Of a stretch of DNA of 64,000 nucleotides, positions 1 to 19,565 are shown piece by piece. Numbering within the stretch: position 1 is the stretch's first letter; each line of letters opens with the position of its first letter. Made by a program: the position numbers and the translations under genes. Origin of the DNA: Blasia pusilla (Eukaryota > Marchantiophyta > Marchantiopsida > Blasiales); contig CM114274.1 of the NCBI GenBank assembly GCA_050084515.1, positions 37,324,001 to 37,388,000 of the forward strand, in the 5' to 3' direction. The notes below the pieces were generated by a model. The model was not told the DNA's origin, did no database searches, and saw only the letters and a list, made by a program, of their open reading frames with translations.

Positions 1-240
1 TTATCTATAGGCTTGCCTTGTACATTGTATGGATCTGCCAAAGGGGCAATCATCCTCCTATCCAAGGATGGATGCTTGAGAGGATAGCACATGGCATATT
101 TAACACCATCTCTCACAAAGTTTCTTGAGAATGAGTGTTGTGTCCCAAATGTGCATAAGACAGGTAGTTATAGATTTGGATTTACTCTAGTAATATTGAT
201 GACAACAAAGTGATGAACAATTGGGGCAGATAACCATTCG
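1..240 (-). pseudogene. Degenerate coding stretch, unrecognised, running off the left edge
   Basis: Read on the minus strand, one frame stays open for about 78 codons with a single TAA stop and has protein-like composition. Short pieces are WLSAPIVHHFVVINITRV before the stop, then CTFGTQHSFSRNF and CYPLKHPSLDRRMIAPLADP after it. I do not recognise the family. The stop, the lack of a start and the AT-rich surroundings suggest an old transposon or pseudogene fragment. It continues beyond the window, so its extent is unknown. It could also be an exon boundary region of a live gene if the stop lies in an intron. Confidence 0.3.
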
Positions 241-3200
241 TCCTTCCTGCATCAAAGAAGTATGCGTCATAGCAGGATTCCATGAGAATGCACAAATAGT
301 TCTCTCTAGTTAGAGGAAACTAACTAATAGTTGAGGGTCAATTGGAGATCTTTTGGTAAATGATCATCTATGTATGTAGACGCCATGATTAAGTATGGTT
401 TTTTTTTAGGAATGTATGAATCATCACATAGATGTATATTATATAGCTATGCATATATGTACAACAATTGTTACATCATTCGTAACAACATGGAGAATAG
501 AGGCTCAATATATATAAGGAGGTTGGCCGTTGATCTCAAGAGGTTAAGGAAGACTTGTTTAGAACCAGAGTAACTTGAATGTGCAAGTTATCCCTTGTTT
601 TAGACTCATTTGAAACTATTTTTAAGAACTTGCCATTTTGAATATATCTCCTATTACTTACCAAGTTAAATTTCTACCAAGTTAAATTTCTAAATGAGGG
701 AATATAATTCTTGATGATCCATCATCATATGATGAATGAGAGGACACCATATATACAAATCACCAAAGAGAGGGTTTGGGAAGAGAGAGAAGATATATCA
801 CAAGAAAAAAATCTTTAAAAACTTGAAGGCTCGTCGTTTTTGTTGATCCTCCTTTCATCAAATGATATAAACATGATCATCTTGCCTTGTGTAACTTAAA
901 TCTCTCAAGAAGAGGAGATTAGGATTGACAATAAGAAACTCTCGACTATTCTTGAAAGAGAAGTTTCAATTTTGTGGCTTCAATTACATAAACTTCATAT
1001 CAGAATGTGACGTAATGTGTTTACAATTCTGTATAGAGTGAAAACACTATATGTTTTGCATTGTGTATCCGTACAATGTAAAAGTTGCATTCTGTCACTT
1101 AAATCGTAAGAGAAAATCCAATACAAAATCCCTTTATCCAAAAACTAGAAGACCCTTACTTCTTGTCATTTCAAGTGAATAATTCTTCTGATAAAATTCT
1201 TCTCTAAAATATATTTCTTTCATATTCGGCACCCGACCAAACATGGATTAATGATGATGGGACACATCGTGGGCTTCCAGACGTCGTACTCGACATTCTA
1301 CCCTTCTAAAAGATATGATCTCCGATAAAGGCTTATCCCTTAGGTGCCTTTTAGGTGTCTTCATCAAATGCTAATAGAAACTACCAATTTGTGGGCCTCT
1401 TGCACCTACAAGTTACATATAGTTTAGGGTCACTTTAGGATAGAGGCTTGAGCGAGAGGTGATGTGACACAAAATCCCTTAATTCAAAAACTACGGCAGG
1501 ACTTGGTAGTGTCAAATTCTCCAGGTTACTATTAAGCTCGGACTCAATATTGACAACACTAGTTTCTTTGACATTCATTTCTGAAAATTAAATCATTCGA
1601 GTTCACTCAGTGGCAGTAGACCTATCTCGACTACTTCACGGTTTAACCAGGCTTCACGTCAACTTGAGATGAGGCAGAAATGAAGGGATACCCATCCAGA
1701 TCATTAGTGAAACAAGAAACCCATTAGAGAATTATGAATCTGTAATTACAGCTCAGAATCGATACTCCTCTGGCTGAGGGAGACTGAGAAGCTGGTTTTA
1801 GCACATGTGAAATACATTATGCCATCCCACCCAGAAGAGCACCTGAATCTTTGCTACACCATCCAACCCGCCAAGAACTCAAGCCCTGCCCTAGTTACAA
1901 GGTCCAGGTCCACTCTTTTAAATCACCACCAGCGACTCAAAACCGCCTACAGTTTTGAGACGCAGGTAGGCTCCTTTACTTAGCGTGTAAAATCAAAAAT
2001 AGTAATATGATACTATCTAAGGACTGTTGGACAGGAAGAATCATAGGATGGAAAACCCATCCGGGCATCATCCAGGACAAATCATCATCAAACACACTCC
2101 TCCCTCTACAAACCTGTGCAGCTACTTTGACAATCAACCACTACCTATGAAACTAGGAAACTGAAATTCAGGGGAAGGATAGCAATTCCAAATTCTCGCT
2201 ACAATGTGTTTGCGAGTCCAGGATATGGCAGCAACATATGGACGGAATCCACTAATGAAGATAAATAGCCTATTCACCTGGAAGAGAGTTCCATTCTCAG
2301 CATCGTCCCTGCTTCGCCAATGAAGTACAACCCCCACCATTTGAAATTCTTGTAGTCATTTGCTTCAATAGGTTCTTACCTGAGCAGCACCAGAGCTATT
2401 TTCCTGTCACTCCCCTAACATGCAGTTGGCTTTTAAGACCAAAACACACAGCAGTGTTGTTGGAGAGAGATGGTACCCCGTTTGTTGACTGTCTATGTAA
2501 GTTTCCCTCAATCGAATGTTTAAAAGGCACATTGCTTTCTCAGTTAAGGCATATGGCTCGTGCTCAACCTGTGACTGTTCATGGAAAACGAGTATATGCA
2601 CTGTAAATAACTTAAAATATATGAACAACCAACAAGTTCAAAAACAGAGTGAGCAGAACTCAGGATCAGAGCATGATCTGCCACTTCTCCCATACATGAC
2701 AGTAATTTGCACAAGCTTCATCAACTTAAGTCATTGAGCACTGAAACCAATCAACTACTCCAAAAGCTGTACTCTTAGCTGCAAACCCAGTGACCTCCAG
2801 ACTGACCATGTCACCTTTAATAGATTGCATGATCCCAGCTCACCACTACTCATTTCTCCCATGAAATGTTATTTTTACAACATTTTTATACATGGACCGA
2901 ACATCCAGCTGATTCAAGTAATGGTGCATAAGTTAAAAGTTTAGATCACCCCACTTCCTGAAACTAGCAAAGAAGAGAATGGGAATGTGACTACATTAGG
3001 AACTTCTGTGCAGATCTTTACGAGTGCCAAGTGTCTGCATCTCCCAGATACTACCTCCTTGAAACTTGTAAGAAACGCATCATGGTCTGCAAAGACCCTG
3101 ATTGCACCTGATAGAGGAATTCCAAAACTGAAGCTAACTTAACACTCTCTTATGGGAGAGACAAAGTAGGAAATGGCTCACCAAAAATATGTTTCTAATC

Positions 3201-3541
3201 AGTGAAGCTACTATTTAGACCTCACACAACTCTTACCTTCCCCTTTGGTGGTAGAAGCCAAAGCACGCATTTTGCAACAGCGTTGTATGCACGTGTCCCT
3301 AATAACATGGAGGCGAACATGGAGGAAAAGTAGTCAATATCCTCATTGGAAACTAAATTTTGCACATGCTCCAAAATATATGAAAAATATTAAGGACAGC
3401 TGCAAAATTCTCACCATGATCATATGCTAGAAGATGCTTGGCCCAGACATCTTTGTGCTCAGAACACATAGCAAGAGTAGAAACCCCACAGCGTGGAACT
3501 ATAAAAGAGTCCGCTTACTGCTGCAGTTGACTTGCTGTATT
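241..3541. other. Intergenic, no gene seen; right end is the 3' flank of the helicase gene
   Basis: Only short open frames occur, none with recognisable motifs. The stretch next to 3541 should hold the 3' untranslated region and polyadenylation site of the RH24-type gene on the minus strand; I could not place the cleavage site. Confidence 0.5.
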
Positions 3542-10733
<7,192 letters not shown>

Positions 10734-11053
10734 GTCGCCGTCCACTCCCTCCCTCGACGCTCCTCCTGTCTTCTTCTCCGCTGAATCTCTCCTCAAGCTC
10801 CCATCTCCCTGCTCACTTCCACGCGCAACACGACCTGCTCTCCCTACTCCCGCACCTCCTTGGTGAATCGCTCCCAACCCTAAAGCTCCCAAATCTCCCG
10901 ATTTTTATCAAGCGCGCGAATCGCAGATCATACATACACAGCGCTGCCTCACTCCGAAGACTCCTCTCCTCTCCTTCCCTACGCCTCTCTACTCTCTGTG
11001 CTCTGTCAGCTGGATCGGCGTTTCTCGCTTGTGCTTGTGTGACGGCCTCACCG
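10734..11053 (-). promoter_or_regulatory. 5' untranslated region and promoter area of the RH24-type gene
   Basis: GC-richer stretch between the chosen start codon and the minisatellite. No clear TATA box was found. The in-frame extension up to 10892 has no stop, so part of this could be translated if the upstream ATG is used. Confidence 0.4.
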
Positions 11054-11440
11054 ACCACGTTTCGCGTTGCGGCCTCCCCAACCGAGTTCTCTCATGTCAC
11101 CGACCACGTTCCGCGTTGCGGCCCCCCCAACCGAGTTCTCTCATGTCACCGACCACGTTCCGCGTTGCGGCCTCCCCAACCGAGTTCTCTCATGTCTCCG
11201 ACCACGTTCCGCGTTGTGGCCTCCCCAACCGAGTGCTCTCATGTCTCTAACCACGTTCCGCGTTGCGGCCCCGCCAACCGAGTTCTCTCATGCCTCCGAC
11301 CACGTTCCGCGTTGCGGCCTCCCCAACCGAGTTCTCTCATGTCTCCGACCACGTTCCGCGTTGCAGCCTCCCCAACCGAGTGCTCTCATGTCGCCAACCA
11401 CGTTCCGCGTTGTGGCCCCGCCAACCGAGTTCTCTGATGT
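11054..11440. repeat. 49-bp minisatellite, eight copies
   Basis: Copies begin with ACCACGTT at 11054, 11103, 11152, 11201, 11250, 11299, 11348 and 11397. Each carries CGCGTTGCGGCC, CCAACCGAGTTCTCTCATGT and a short linker, with only a few substitutions between copies, so the array is young. Because 49 is not a multiple of three, one peptide repeat appears in turn in all three forward frames; these open frames are artefacts of the array. It lies about 320 bp upstream of the helicase start and each unit contains an ACGTT core and a CG-rich segment. Confidence 0.97.
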
Positions 11441-11479
11441 GGGGAGGGGAGATGCGGCGAGAGTAGCCTGAAATCTATA

Positions 11480-11872
11480 TTACGATGCACCAACATGCAT
11501 AATAACATAAAATAATAACATTATATGTTATTATGCATAATAACACAAAATAGTAACACTATATTAATTTGGTGGGAATTTATTTAAGAGGGAGTACTAT
11601 GTCCATGGTGGCAAAGTTTTTGGGAGGGAATAATATAGGTGTTGGTAGAGATAGTTTTATTTAGTAGTGGGTAGTTAACAAGGAGTGGGAGTAGTGGAGA
11701 ATTTATATGTGGAAGGAATGGGAGTAGTGAAGAATTTATATGTGGAAAGAGTGGGAGTAGTGGAGAATTTATATGTGGGAGGAGTGGAATGGAGAATTTA
11801 TGCACATATTGAGGAGTGGGTGGTATGAAAAGAAACTTGGTCACTTGTGCATTGCACGGACAACATACTAGT
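11480..11872 (+). mobile_element. Helitron-like non-autonomous element, copy A (3' end at 11872)
   Basis: The right end shows the foldback GTGCATTGCAC (11847-11857) followed about 10 bp later by CTAGT (11868-11872), matching the Helitron 3' pattern of a short hairpin then CTRRT. The body has GTGGGAGTAGTGGAGAA repeated three to four times at about 33-bp spacing (11685-11800), and resembles copies B and C. The left end is an estimate. No transposase is encoded. The base after CTAGT is A, not the T expected for a fresh insertion, so the call rests on family resemblance. Confidence 0.5.
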
Positions 11873-11940
11873 AATACTGGTAGTAAGTAGGGCGGATCCG
11901 AAAGCCCACCCATGTGATCTTTTCTATTGTAACTAGTATA

Positions 11941-12010
11941 ACTAGTAAGACTACCCGTGCTATCCACATGCATAAATTCAAATCTTAATCTAATATTTCA
12001 CAAGATTAAA
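11941..12010 (-). mobile_element. Second Helitron-like 3' end, facing copy A
   Basis: On the minus strand the sequence reads GATAGCACGGGTAGTC and then ACTAGT ending at 11941, the same terminal pattern as copies A and C. The element body would extend to the right; its limit is not visible. The two ends face each other about 70 bp apart. Confidence 0.35.
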
Positions 12011-13444
12011 TTTGTCAAGTTCTAAACTAATTCGTGTGCTTCAACTTTTAGTCGGGTGATTATTTTTTCTCTTCTTCGTGTTACAAGTGCAATTTCCCCC
12101 TTGGCTCGCGGAGTGAGTCTTCTTATCCTTATTGACCAACTCCCGACGGATGAGCGGAACAGAACCTCTTGGTAGGTCACCTGACATGTGGGATCAAATA
12201 CGGCGTTCATTTTCGGTGACGGATTGAATCTTGAGAGAGGGAGAGGGAGGAGAATGCGCACGATCAAAGCCTCCCTGCTTTGGCGAAGGAGGAGTAGGAG
12301 GGGAGCATGAGAGGAGCGCGGGGAGAGAGGGGGGAATCGGTACTGTCGTAGAATCACGGCGGAGAATGACGGGGCTCATGTTTTCCACCATTTTCTTACT
12401 CCAGTCACAATCATGTATGGCCTTCCTTTGCCACGATCTAGAGGGATAATGAATGGTCTGAGCCCCTCGGGTTTGCATCCCTTGGATCCTAGGCTGGTAT
12501 TTGGCCAATTTCCGCATGGATTGCAAGTTGTTGGACACCATGGAGGGGCAATTAGGGCTACAACACTTTCCAGATGAGGATCGGTCATTTTTTCCCGCAT
12601 TGTTAGTAGAGGTTTGCGTTGAGACAAGAGGAGTGATGAAGTTACTCATGGGAGGTTTCAAAATTGTAATTCCCAAAGCGATCTAGTGGGTGAGCATAAA
12701 AAGGGGAGAACTCGTGTGCGCGAGTTGAAAAATGGGCACTCATCTTCCCATTACAAGCATTAGTACTCTTCTTCCCATTGCCAATATGAACATGAGCATG
12801 AGCTTGCATTGCATTCGAGCAACCAATCCACATACATAGTGTTCATTGAGAAACGTGATCTTAAGAACAATATGTCCATCGTGAATGTGCTCAAGTCGTA
12901 CACTACATAGAGGATTCGTGAAATGTGTGCGGAAATTGTCTCCATCATTCTCAATCTGATCTATAATGATTACTCCAACCATCCCCATAGCACGATCCAC
13001 TGTGCATTTGAGCTCGGCTTATTCAAGGTCATCGAAAGAGTTGCAAGTTACAAGAGATCAGTAAATAAGAATCCAAATTTCACAACTCCCCTTCAATCCG
13101 CTTAACCATGCAAGCAGAATGAGGACCTATCTAAGAAGTTAGATTTTTTTGTTAAATAAGTTATCTCTCTGAGCGAGCAAATAACCTCAAACCTCAAGGT
13201 TGGATGCGGGGCCAACACCAAGTGACGGTCCTTAGGGCGATGATCGTGATCTAGAGATTGGGAGAGGAAGAATTACTTGAGAGATCAGTACATGTGACCA
13301 CACATATGTCACTTCTTGAAGACATTTAGGTGTGTTCAATGAGGTAGTGGCGCACTCACGCCATTCGCAAAAGTGCACATACAACTACCAATCAATTGCT
13401 AGTAAGGCAGGAAGGCATTCTAGTATGCCTTTGCCTAACTTATG
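12011..13444. other. No recognisable gene
   Basis: Contains a purine-rich tract near 12235-12335 and several overlapping short open frames on both strands without convincing motifs. Confidence 0.4.
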
Positions 13445-13480
13445 AGAGAGAAAAGAGAGAGAGAGAGAGAGAGAGAGAGA
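13445..13480. repeat. (GA)n microsatellite
   Basis: Near-perfect GA dinucleotide run of about 36 bp. Confidence 0.95.
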
Positions 13481-14740
13481 ATGCAAACGTAAGAATTAGT
13501 AGAAAGACCACAAGAAAAATGACCGTAATGTAAGATTCTGAAAGAAACAAATGCAATGACTAGAAAATTTTGGCAACTATATTACACTTGCACAGTTTGA
13601 GAGAGAGAAAGAGATACTATTAATGAAACAAACGCTCTATATTTGGAAACACTTGGGTAGAGCGTGAGAACATAAGGTGATTGAATCATAATCTTGTTCC
13701 TTCTGTGATCATTTCGGCATCATGTTCTTTATTGGACAAATTTTTGAATTTCATGGGAGTGCGATGAAACATCTACGATTCGGCACAGATTTTTATTGTG
13801 TGGCGCCGACGCTTCCATCATGATGGGTAGGAAGGAGTTGGGAAGAAGACTCGTGGCCGTAGCGGGTCTCAAAGAAGCTTCTCAACGTACCATGTGAACC
13901 GAATCTTGCTCGCGATTCACCATACTTTTGAACGAATTCATATTGGTCAACATAAGCCCCATCTTTGTTGTTTCTTAGCAATCCATCAACTTACATGGAT
14001 CTCCTCGCTTCGTCTCAAAGAAATTGTTGACATTACAACACGAGTACTTGTCTACTCACTTGATTTCCGACACTCAGTCTGCATCTCGCTCCTATGCAAA
14101 TGCAAGTGAAATGTCATCACAGCCCGATTGCATATACTAATATTTCAAAGAATGGCCGAAGGGGAATCCATTCCAAATTGTTGTGTGTACATAAAGCAAC
14201 ACTTTCATCGCATTCTATCACCCAAACACTTGATTTCACAATTGCTTCAAGCTCTGGCTACGAGCAGGGCTCTATTATTGCTCAACTAATCTATTTGCTT
14301 ACCTCCCTTTACCGTGATGGCTATAGCATAAGAATTGATGATTCCCCTGAATCACTTGGCCAAAGTGAGTGACTGATTGATTGTACCATCCCTAATCCCG
14401 TGACGAAACAAGTGACAATTGCACAAATAGTAGAGCTTGCAATGTGAGGAAAAAATGGTCCGAGTTCTATGGATGCAATAGAGTGTGTGAGAAAACAGAA
14501 AGTGACGAAATCACTGAAATCTTTACAAAACTTAGAGATACAAAGTGGCCTAGTCCGTCCGTGCGCTCACAGAAGAGCTTCGATGGAACCAGAACTGGGA
14601 GATAACTCGACATACAAGAATGCGCTACCGTTGCGGCTCCCGACTATTTGACTACTCGGGAAAACTAGGGTTTTTACCTATTTTTCTTCGTTTCTATTAA
14701 TAGAAAAATGTTGATAATGCCGCGTCGTCTTGGCATACCA
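13481..14740. other. No recognisable gene
   Basis: AT-rich with short open frames only. On the minus strand around 14170-14270 a short protein-like stretch (VKSSVWVIECDESVALCTH) appears, not assignable to a family and probably a transposon crumb. Confidence 0.35.
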
Positions 14741-14794
14741 GGGGCTGCGCCCCCGGACCCCCGCGACGCATCAGGGTGCCCCGCACCCTGATGC
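14741..14794. repeat. GC-rich double hairpin
   Basis: Two adjacent inverted repeats in AT-rich DNA: GGGGCTGCGCCCC (14741-14753), and arms GCATCAGGGTGC / GCACCCTGATGC (14768-14779 and 14783-14794) with a 3-nt loop. The second has perfect 12-bp arms. Such GC-clustered foldbacks are common in organelle genomes and in some dispersed repeats. Confidence 0.9.
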
Positions 14795-15559
14795 AATATA
14801 GGGTTAGATAAACCTAGTAACACTACTCCGTAAACCATCTACGTCATATTACTATGACTCCTTTGACGTCTAAGTCGGAACCATGAATCTAGGCTTCTCC
14901 TCATACAAGAGGGGCGATCAGATTAATGGTGCTCACAGGAGTGGAGGTTAAGAATCCAACAGAGTGTATGTAGATTTACAACATCTTCTTTGTTGTTCCT
15001 CGTTGCAATCAAAGAGCTCAGAGATTCCTTTCCTGCAACACCATCAAATCTCAACAAGCATATTGTAATGCTTTCAAGTCCTAAGAAGCTCTTGATAACA
15101 ATCACATACATTCGAGAATTCTTTTTAAGAAAAATCACCTAGATCACCCTCTGCCATGCTCCAATGTCCTCTCCGGCCACACCTCCAACTTCACCTCCAT
15201 CCGCAAGCACAACTTTGGCCCCAGATTAGTTATTGGAGGCATCTCACTTATATGAAAGTTACTTCTATAACTATCACACACTTGTGTGGATATAAAAGCA
15301 CAGTAACTAAAAAAATGACACATGTAAGACACAAACATATATGTGGTTTAACGAGGTCTGTGTAAAGTCCCTCTAAGCCACCAATGAAAGCATTCAGGCA
15401 TTTGCTAGATAAGATGGGAGATTTGAGAAGGGTGCAAAAATAATCCGAGTTCTATAAGATAAGACAATACACACCTTTTTTTTTATTAGGAAAACTTCAC
15501 TTCTTATAGATATTGTACTTTTTTTTTCTTTCCACACATATCTTAGGAACCTTATGTTC
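14795..15559. other. No recognisable gene
   Basis: Short open frames only; increasing A/T runs toward the right. Confidence 0.4.
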
Positions 15560-15922
15560 ACAAGAGGACAAAATAATCAGTTAAAAAAATAATAACAAAT
15601 CTAATTTTTTTTACTTCATATTTGATATTTTGGAAAAGTAAAATAAATTTAAATTAAAGAAGAAAATTATTACATTAATTGAAATTGAGTTATGATTTAG
15701 TTAGCGGGAGGAGTGGAAGGGGAAGAGTAGATATTGTTTAAATTTTTATGGAGTGATGGAGTTATTTAGGGAAGTGGGGTATTATTTAAATTGAGGAGTG
15801 AAGTTATTTAGGGGAGTGGTACTATTGACTTAAGAAAGTGGAGATTATACTTGAATTTGAAATATATTTATAGATTATTAGAAATTTTATTTTTGTGCGC
15901 AAGCATACGCATACTACCTAGG
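15560..15922 (+). mobile_element. Helitron-like non-autonomous element, copy B
   Basis: The body resembles copies A and C (GGAGTGGAAGGGGAAGAG, then repeated TTATTTAGGG-type units). The right end reads TTTTTGTGCGCAAGCATACG and then CTAGG at 15918-15922, a decayed version of the hairpin plus CTAGT seen in copies A and C. It abuts the Copia relic. The left limit is estimated. Confidence 0.45.
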
Positions 15923-15929
15923 GTTTTGT

Positions 15930-16450
15930 TCACATGTCGGTGCTAACACAACTCTAGTTAGTATGCATACCAAAGTGGAGTTAGTTTCTATTAAGATACT
16001 AACTCCACGTAACATTGATCCAAGCTGATCGACACGGGTATGTGTATCCTTCTTCTCCACCTTGGGTTCATCAAGATGCAACATGTTGTGTAGCACTAAT
16101 CCTCCTTGATATAGCTTCTTTCTTGTCTCATTCTCAACCAACTTATGCCATACCTTAAATTTTCCACAAGTATTAGCCTTATCCTCAATGAAATACACCC
16201 AAATTTTCCCACTATAATCATTGATAACTAAAAGAAAGTAGAAACAACCACATAATGCCATATTTACTATTTTATAACATAGATGAGCATGTATCAACTT
16301 TAGAAGAGCCTTTGCCACATTTCTTGATTATTGTTGAAATGCTTCTTGTTGTTGTTGTTTGCCCATCATACAAATTTCAAATGTATCCATCACTCTATAA
16401 ATTATTGATAAATCAATGAGTAATAGAGATTTTTGCATTTGACTAAGTAG
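15930..16450 (-). mobile_element. Ty1/Copia retrotransposon relic (GAG-pre-integrase and integrase start)
   Basis: Minus-strand translation gives TFEICMMGKQQQQ, matching the conserved end of the GAG-pre-integrase domain (C..C..GKQ). After one stop follows LLKLIHAHLCYK and FYFLLVINDYSGKIWVYFI, the opening of a Copia integrase core (LIHADLCGP and YFLLVIDDYSR in active elements). An in-frame TAA separates the two parts, the frame decays after about 70 further residues, and neither reverse transcriptase nor LTRs are found nearby. It is a dead, truncated copy. Confidence 0.88.
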
Positions 16451-18469
16451 AGTAAAGCTCACTAGCAAGGTTGTGCAAAAAAAAAGTATGTGTTCGCGGA
16501 GTTATGTCCATCCTAGTGACGGACATGTATGTATGGGCTCGACCGCTTGCATCCCACAACCAGTCTCATCCCACCCACGCGCATCCTTGCACCCAATCTC
16601 ACATCCCCACCAACCCATCCTTGCACCTCGCCCAATCCGCATCCTTCTTGCGACCCCGCCCCACACTCTGCACTTTGCTACACCCTGCCCGCACCCCCTC
16701 ATGTGCAAGCGGGGTGCGGGAATTGTGTAATGTCTTACTAAATTCCGAACTCGGTATTTTCATCATTGAATATAGATCTCGGCCCCAAAGAAGACCACAT
16801 TTTTCTCGTGAAATAAGAATAACTAATAAAGCTGTAAAGAAGAAAATTTATTCTCTCAACCAACTCAACTCCTAAGTTTCACTCTCTACAAGCCATAAAA
16901 GTAGAATAACCAATTTCCCAATAAATTGTTTTCTGAAGTGAAACAGAAAAGCATCTCTTACTATTGTGGATTCTAATTAACAAGAAAAGGTCATAAAATG
17001 ATTTGGCAGGAACAAGATGGCTCTCCCTACTATCACAACTTCATCCATCGTTGCCCATTACTCTCTGTCTAAAAATTTTTGTACATCCAATCACTCAAAT
17101 CTCTCTCGACAAAATTCACAAGCATCTACTTCCAACATCTTACTATACAGACCCAATTATATAAAGAATGTTACTGAGCCGGGTGCAGGCCTAGGCATTG
17201 ACCATGGGGTTAGTGATGGGCTAAGCCGTGAGCCTAGGCTCGAACCATTTATGTAAGTTGGTTGTGAGCCTTGGCTTGGGCAAGGTTGGAAGGCTATAGG
17301 CCACCACGCTTGGGCTTAAGCGAGGGCCTTGTCTAGGCCAAGGCATGGGGTGTATAAGGGGGTCGTTTGCGAGTAAGCGTAGGCTTTCGGAACGAATTGG
17401 TTCGGAGGCTATGTGATTGGTATTGAGGGATGGAGAGGAAAGATGAAGGTTAAAGTATAATTGAATAGAGTGGTTGCGTTCGAGAATATACTAGTTGTAA
17501 ATGAAGGTAGGTGAAGAAGTAAGGGTAGTTGGAAAAAGTTTGGGATTAGAAGGACAAAATAAGATTTGCTACATTCTTACTTGTGGGTTTCGTTTAGGAA
17601 TTAATATTAAATAGGGGCAAAAAAATTAAAGACTAATTCCCTTCCTTCCATCCTTCCCTATATAAACTTGCGTATTTTTACTATTTTCTCACCATCTCAC
17701 TCATCTCTCCATGTCTTCCTCTCTTTACTCTCTTATGTAAGTTTAGTTCTCCATAGATAGATGAACTTGATAATTGAGAATATATTTTGCCATTGGATAA
17801 CCTTGATAATTTAAGATATATTGGTTATGTAAGTTAGCATATTGATCTTTCTTGTTCATAGTGAATGTTCCAAAGTTGCTATTTGAGCATTCACGAACAA
17901 AATATGCTATAATTTGCATAAATTTCACAAGTCGCTATATCTAATTATTGAGCATGTAAGACTTTTGGACTTACCCAAATATTGTTTGGGTGGGGATGGT
18001 ATCTACTTTTATTCATGACCAAAGCCAGAGAATTCCAATAGATTACGAAGGAATATTGGGAAGAAATATAGGTGGAAGGTGGAACATTAAGCAAATGGCA
18101 ATGTCAGTATTGTTCCTATTCAATGAAAACATATTATAACACGCGGATAGTGAAGCTTTTCACACGAGAGAGAAAAAAAGACAAAGGATGGGAATGAGGA
18201 ACGTGCGCATTATGTATGAAGGTCCCTCCTAATATGCAACCTGATCTCTAAAATAGGATACTTGTGGAAACTTAACAAAGAAGGGAAGAGAGATCATCGA
18301 ATGAACTGGAGACAACGCCATCCAAGTTGGATTGGGACACCAATTTTCACAAATGTGGTATTTTAGAAAACCCGATTTTGTTCTAATATGATTTTTACCA
18401 CACTAGGACATTGTGTAATGGGAGTACAACTTAAGTTTTTACTCTCTATATTAACCATGTTGATGGTCT
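16451..18469. other. No recognisable gene
   Basis: Includes a GGCCTAGGC-type G/C-rich repetitive patch at about 17165-17345 within AT-rich DNA, otherwise short non-coding open frames. Confidence 0.4.
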
Positions 18470-19050
18470 AGGATTTAGGGTTTTTGGCTCACGTTGTAGG
18501 GTTTAGGGTTTTCGACTTAGGGTTTATAGCTTAGGATTTAGGGTTTATTGTTTAGGTTCTAGGGTTTAGAGTTTTTGGTTTAGGGGTTAGGGTATAGGGT
18601 TTATTGCTTAATAGGTTCTAAGGTTTAGGATGTTTAACTTAGGGTTTAGAGTTTTTGGCTTAGGGGTTAGGATTTAGGGTTTTTGGCCTAGGGTTTAGGG
18701 TTTATTTTTAGATTCCAAGATTTAGGGTTTTTGGCTTAGGGGTTAGGATTTAGGGTTTTTGGCCCAAGATTTAGGGTTTATTGCTTAGGTTCTACGGTTT
18801 AGGGTGTTTGGCTTAGGGTTTTGGGTTTTGGCCTAGGATTTAGGATTTATAGTTTAAGGTTAGGGCTTTTGGCTTAGGGTTTATGGCTTAGGTTTTAGGG
18901 TTGAGGGTTTATTGTTTCAGGTCTAGGCTTCAAGAAAGGGTTGTATTATTTTTTGGCTAGGGCTTAGTACTTAGGATGTAGGCTTTAGGCTTATTAATTA
19001 CTTAGGGCTTACGGTTTGAAGGGTGTAGGGTTTAAGATAAATGATCTGTT
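18470..19050 (+). repeat. Degenerate telomere-like (TTTAGGG) tract
   Basis: About 580 bp dense in TTTAGGG and near variants (GGTTTAGGGTTTTTGGCTTAGG and similar), G-rich on the plus strand. TTTAGGG is the common plant telomere repeat. Units are interrupted by TTGGCTTA and similar spacers, so the tract is old or built from a higher-order unit rather than a fresh telomere. It is flanked on both sides by ordinary sequence, so it is interstitial within this window. Confidence 0.9.
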
Positions 19051-19565
19051 CAAGGTTGTAAACCAATAGGTTTTGGGACTTACTATGATATAGAATGTAG
19101 TCTTACTTAGGAAAACCCAATTTTCATCCAAAGTCTAACTGGTTGAATTAAACTACATGGTGCAAGTTGAAGCACAATACTAAATAAGAAAATTTAAAAT
19201 GGGAAGAACGTGGAATCTAATTCCAATTGTGAAAACTTCCACAAAACCATTTTATTCAATAATCTCATACCATATGTAGAAATGTAAAGAATCTTTATAA
19301 AATCAAGTAATGACTCTCAATAATATTACATTAAATTGTAATAAAGTCTTACAGTTATTGTATTGTTGTTACTAGTCATCTCTATCTTCTAGTACTAGGT
19401 TAGTGCCAAAAGTTATTCTAGACTTTATAAAATTAGCCACGTCAATGGGGATACTCACTAGTCCATCCTTTATGGCATATGTTGAATTAGCGAAAGATGC
19501 TATAACTGAGTCATGTGGCACATCATTGGTTTTTCACTACTATTCTTCTCCCATTTTTTTACATC
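19051..19565. other. No recognisable gene
   Basis: AT-rich spacer between the telomere-like tract and the transposon relic; may contain decayed 3' sequence of that relic. Confidence 0.4.

Noticed and set aside
11029-11471. Overlapping forward frames of 60-134 codons with an Arg/Pro/Ser-rich peptide repeat
   Set aside because: They are the 49-bp minisatellite read in all three frames. There is no codon bias or conserved start, and the same peptide moves from frame to frame.
12194-12676. Minus-strand frames resembling a Gly-rich (G-patch or gypsy gag-like) segment: SLGSKGCKPEGLRPFIIPL
   Set aside because: The resemblance needs a frameshift and rests on a few glycines; no neighbouring retrotransposon domains were found.
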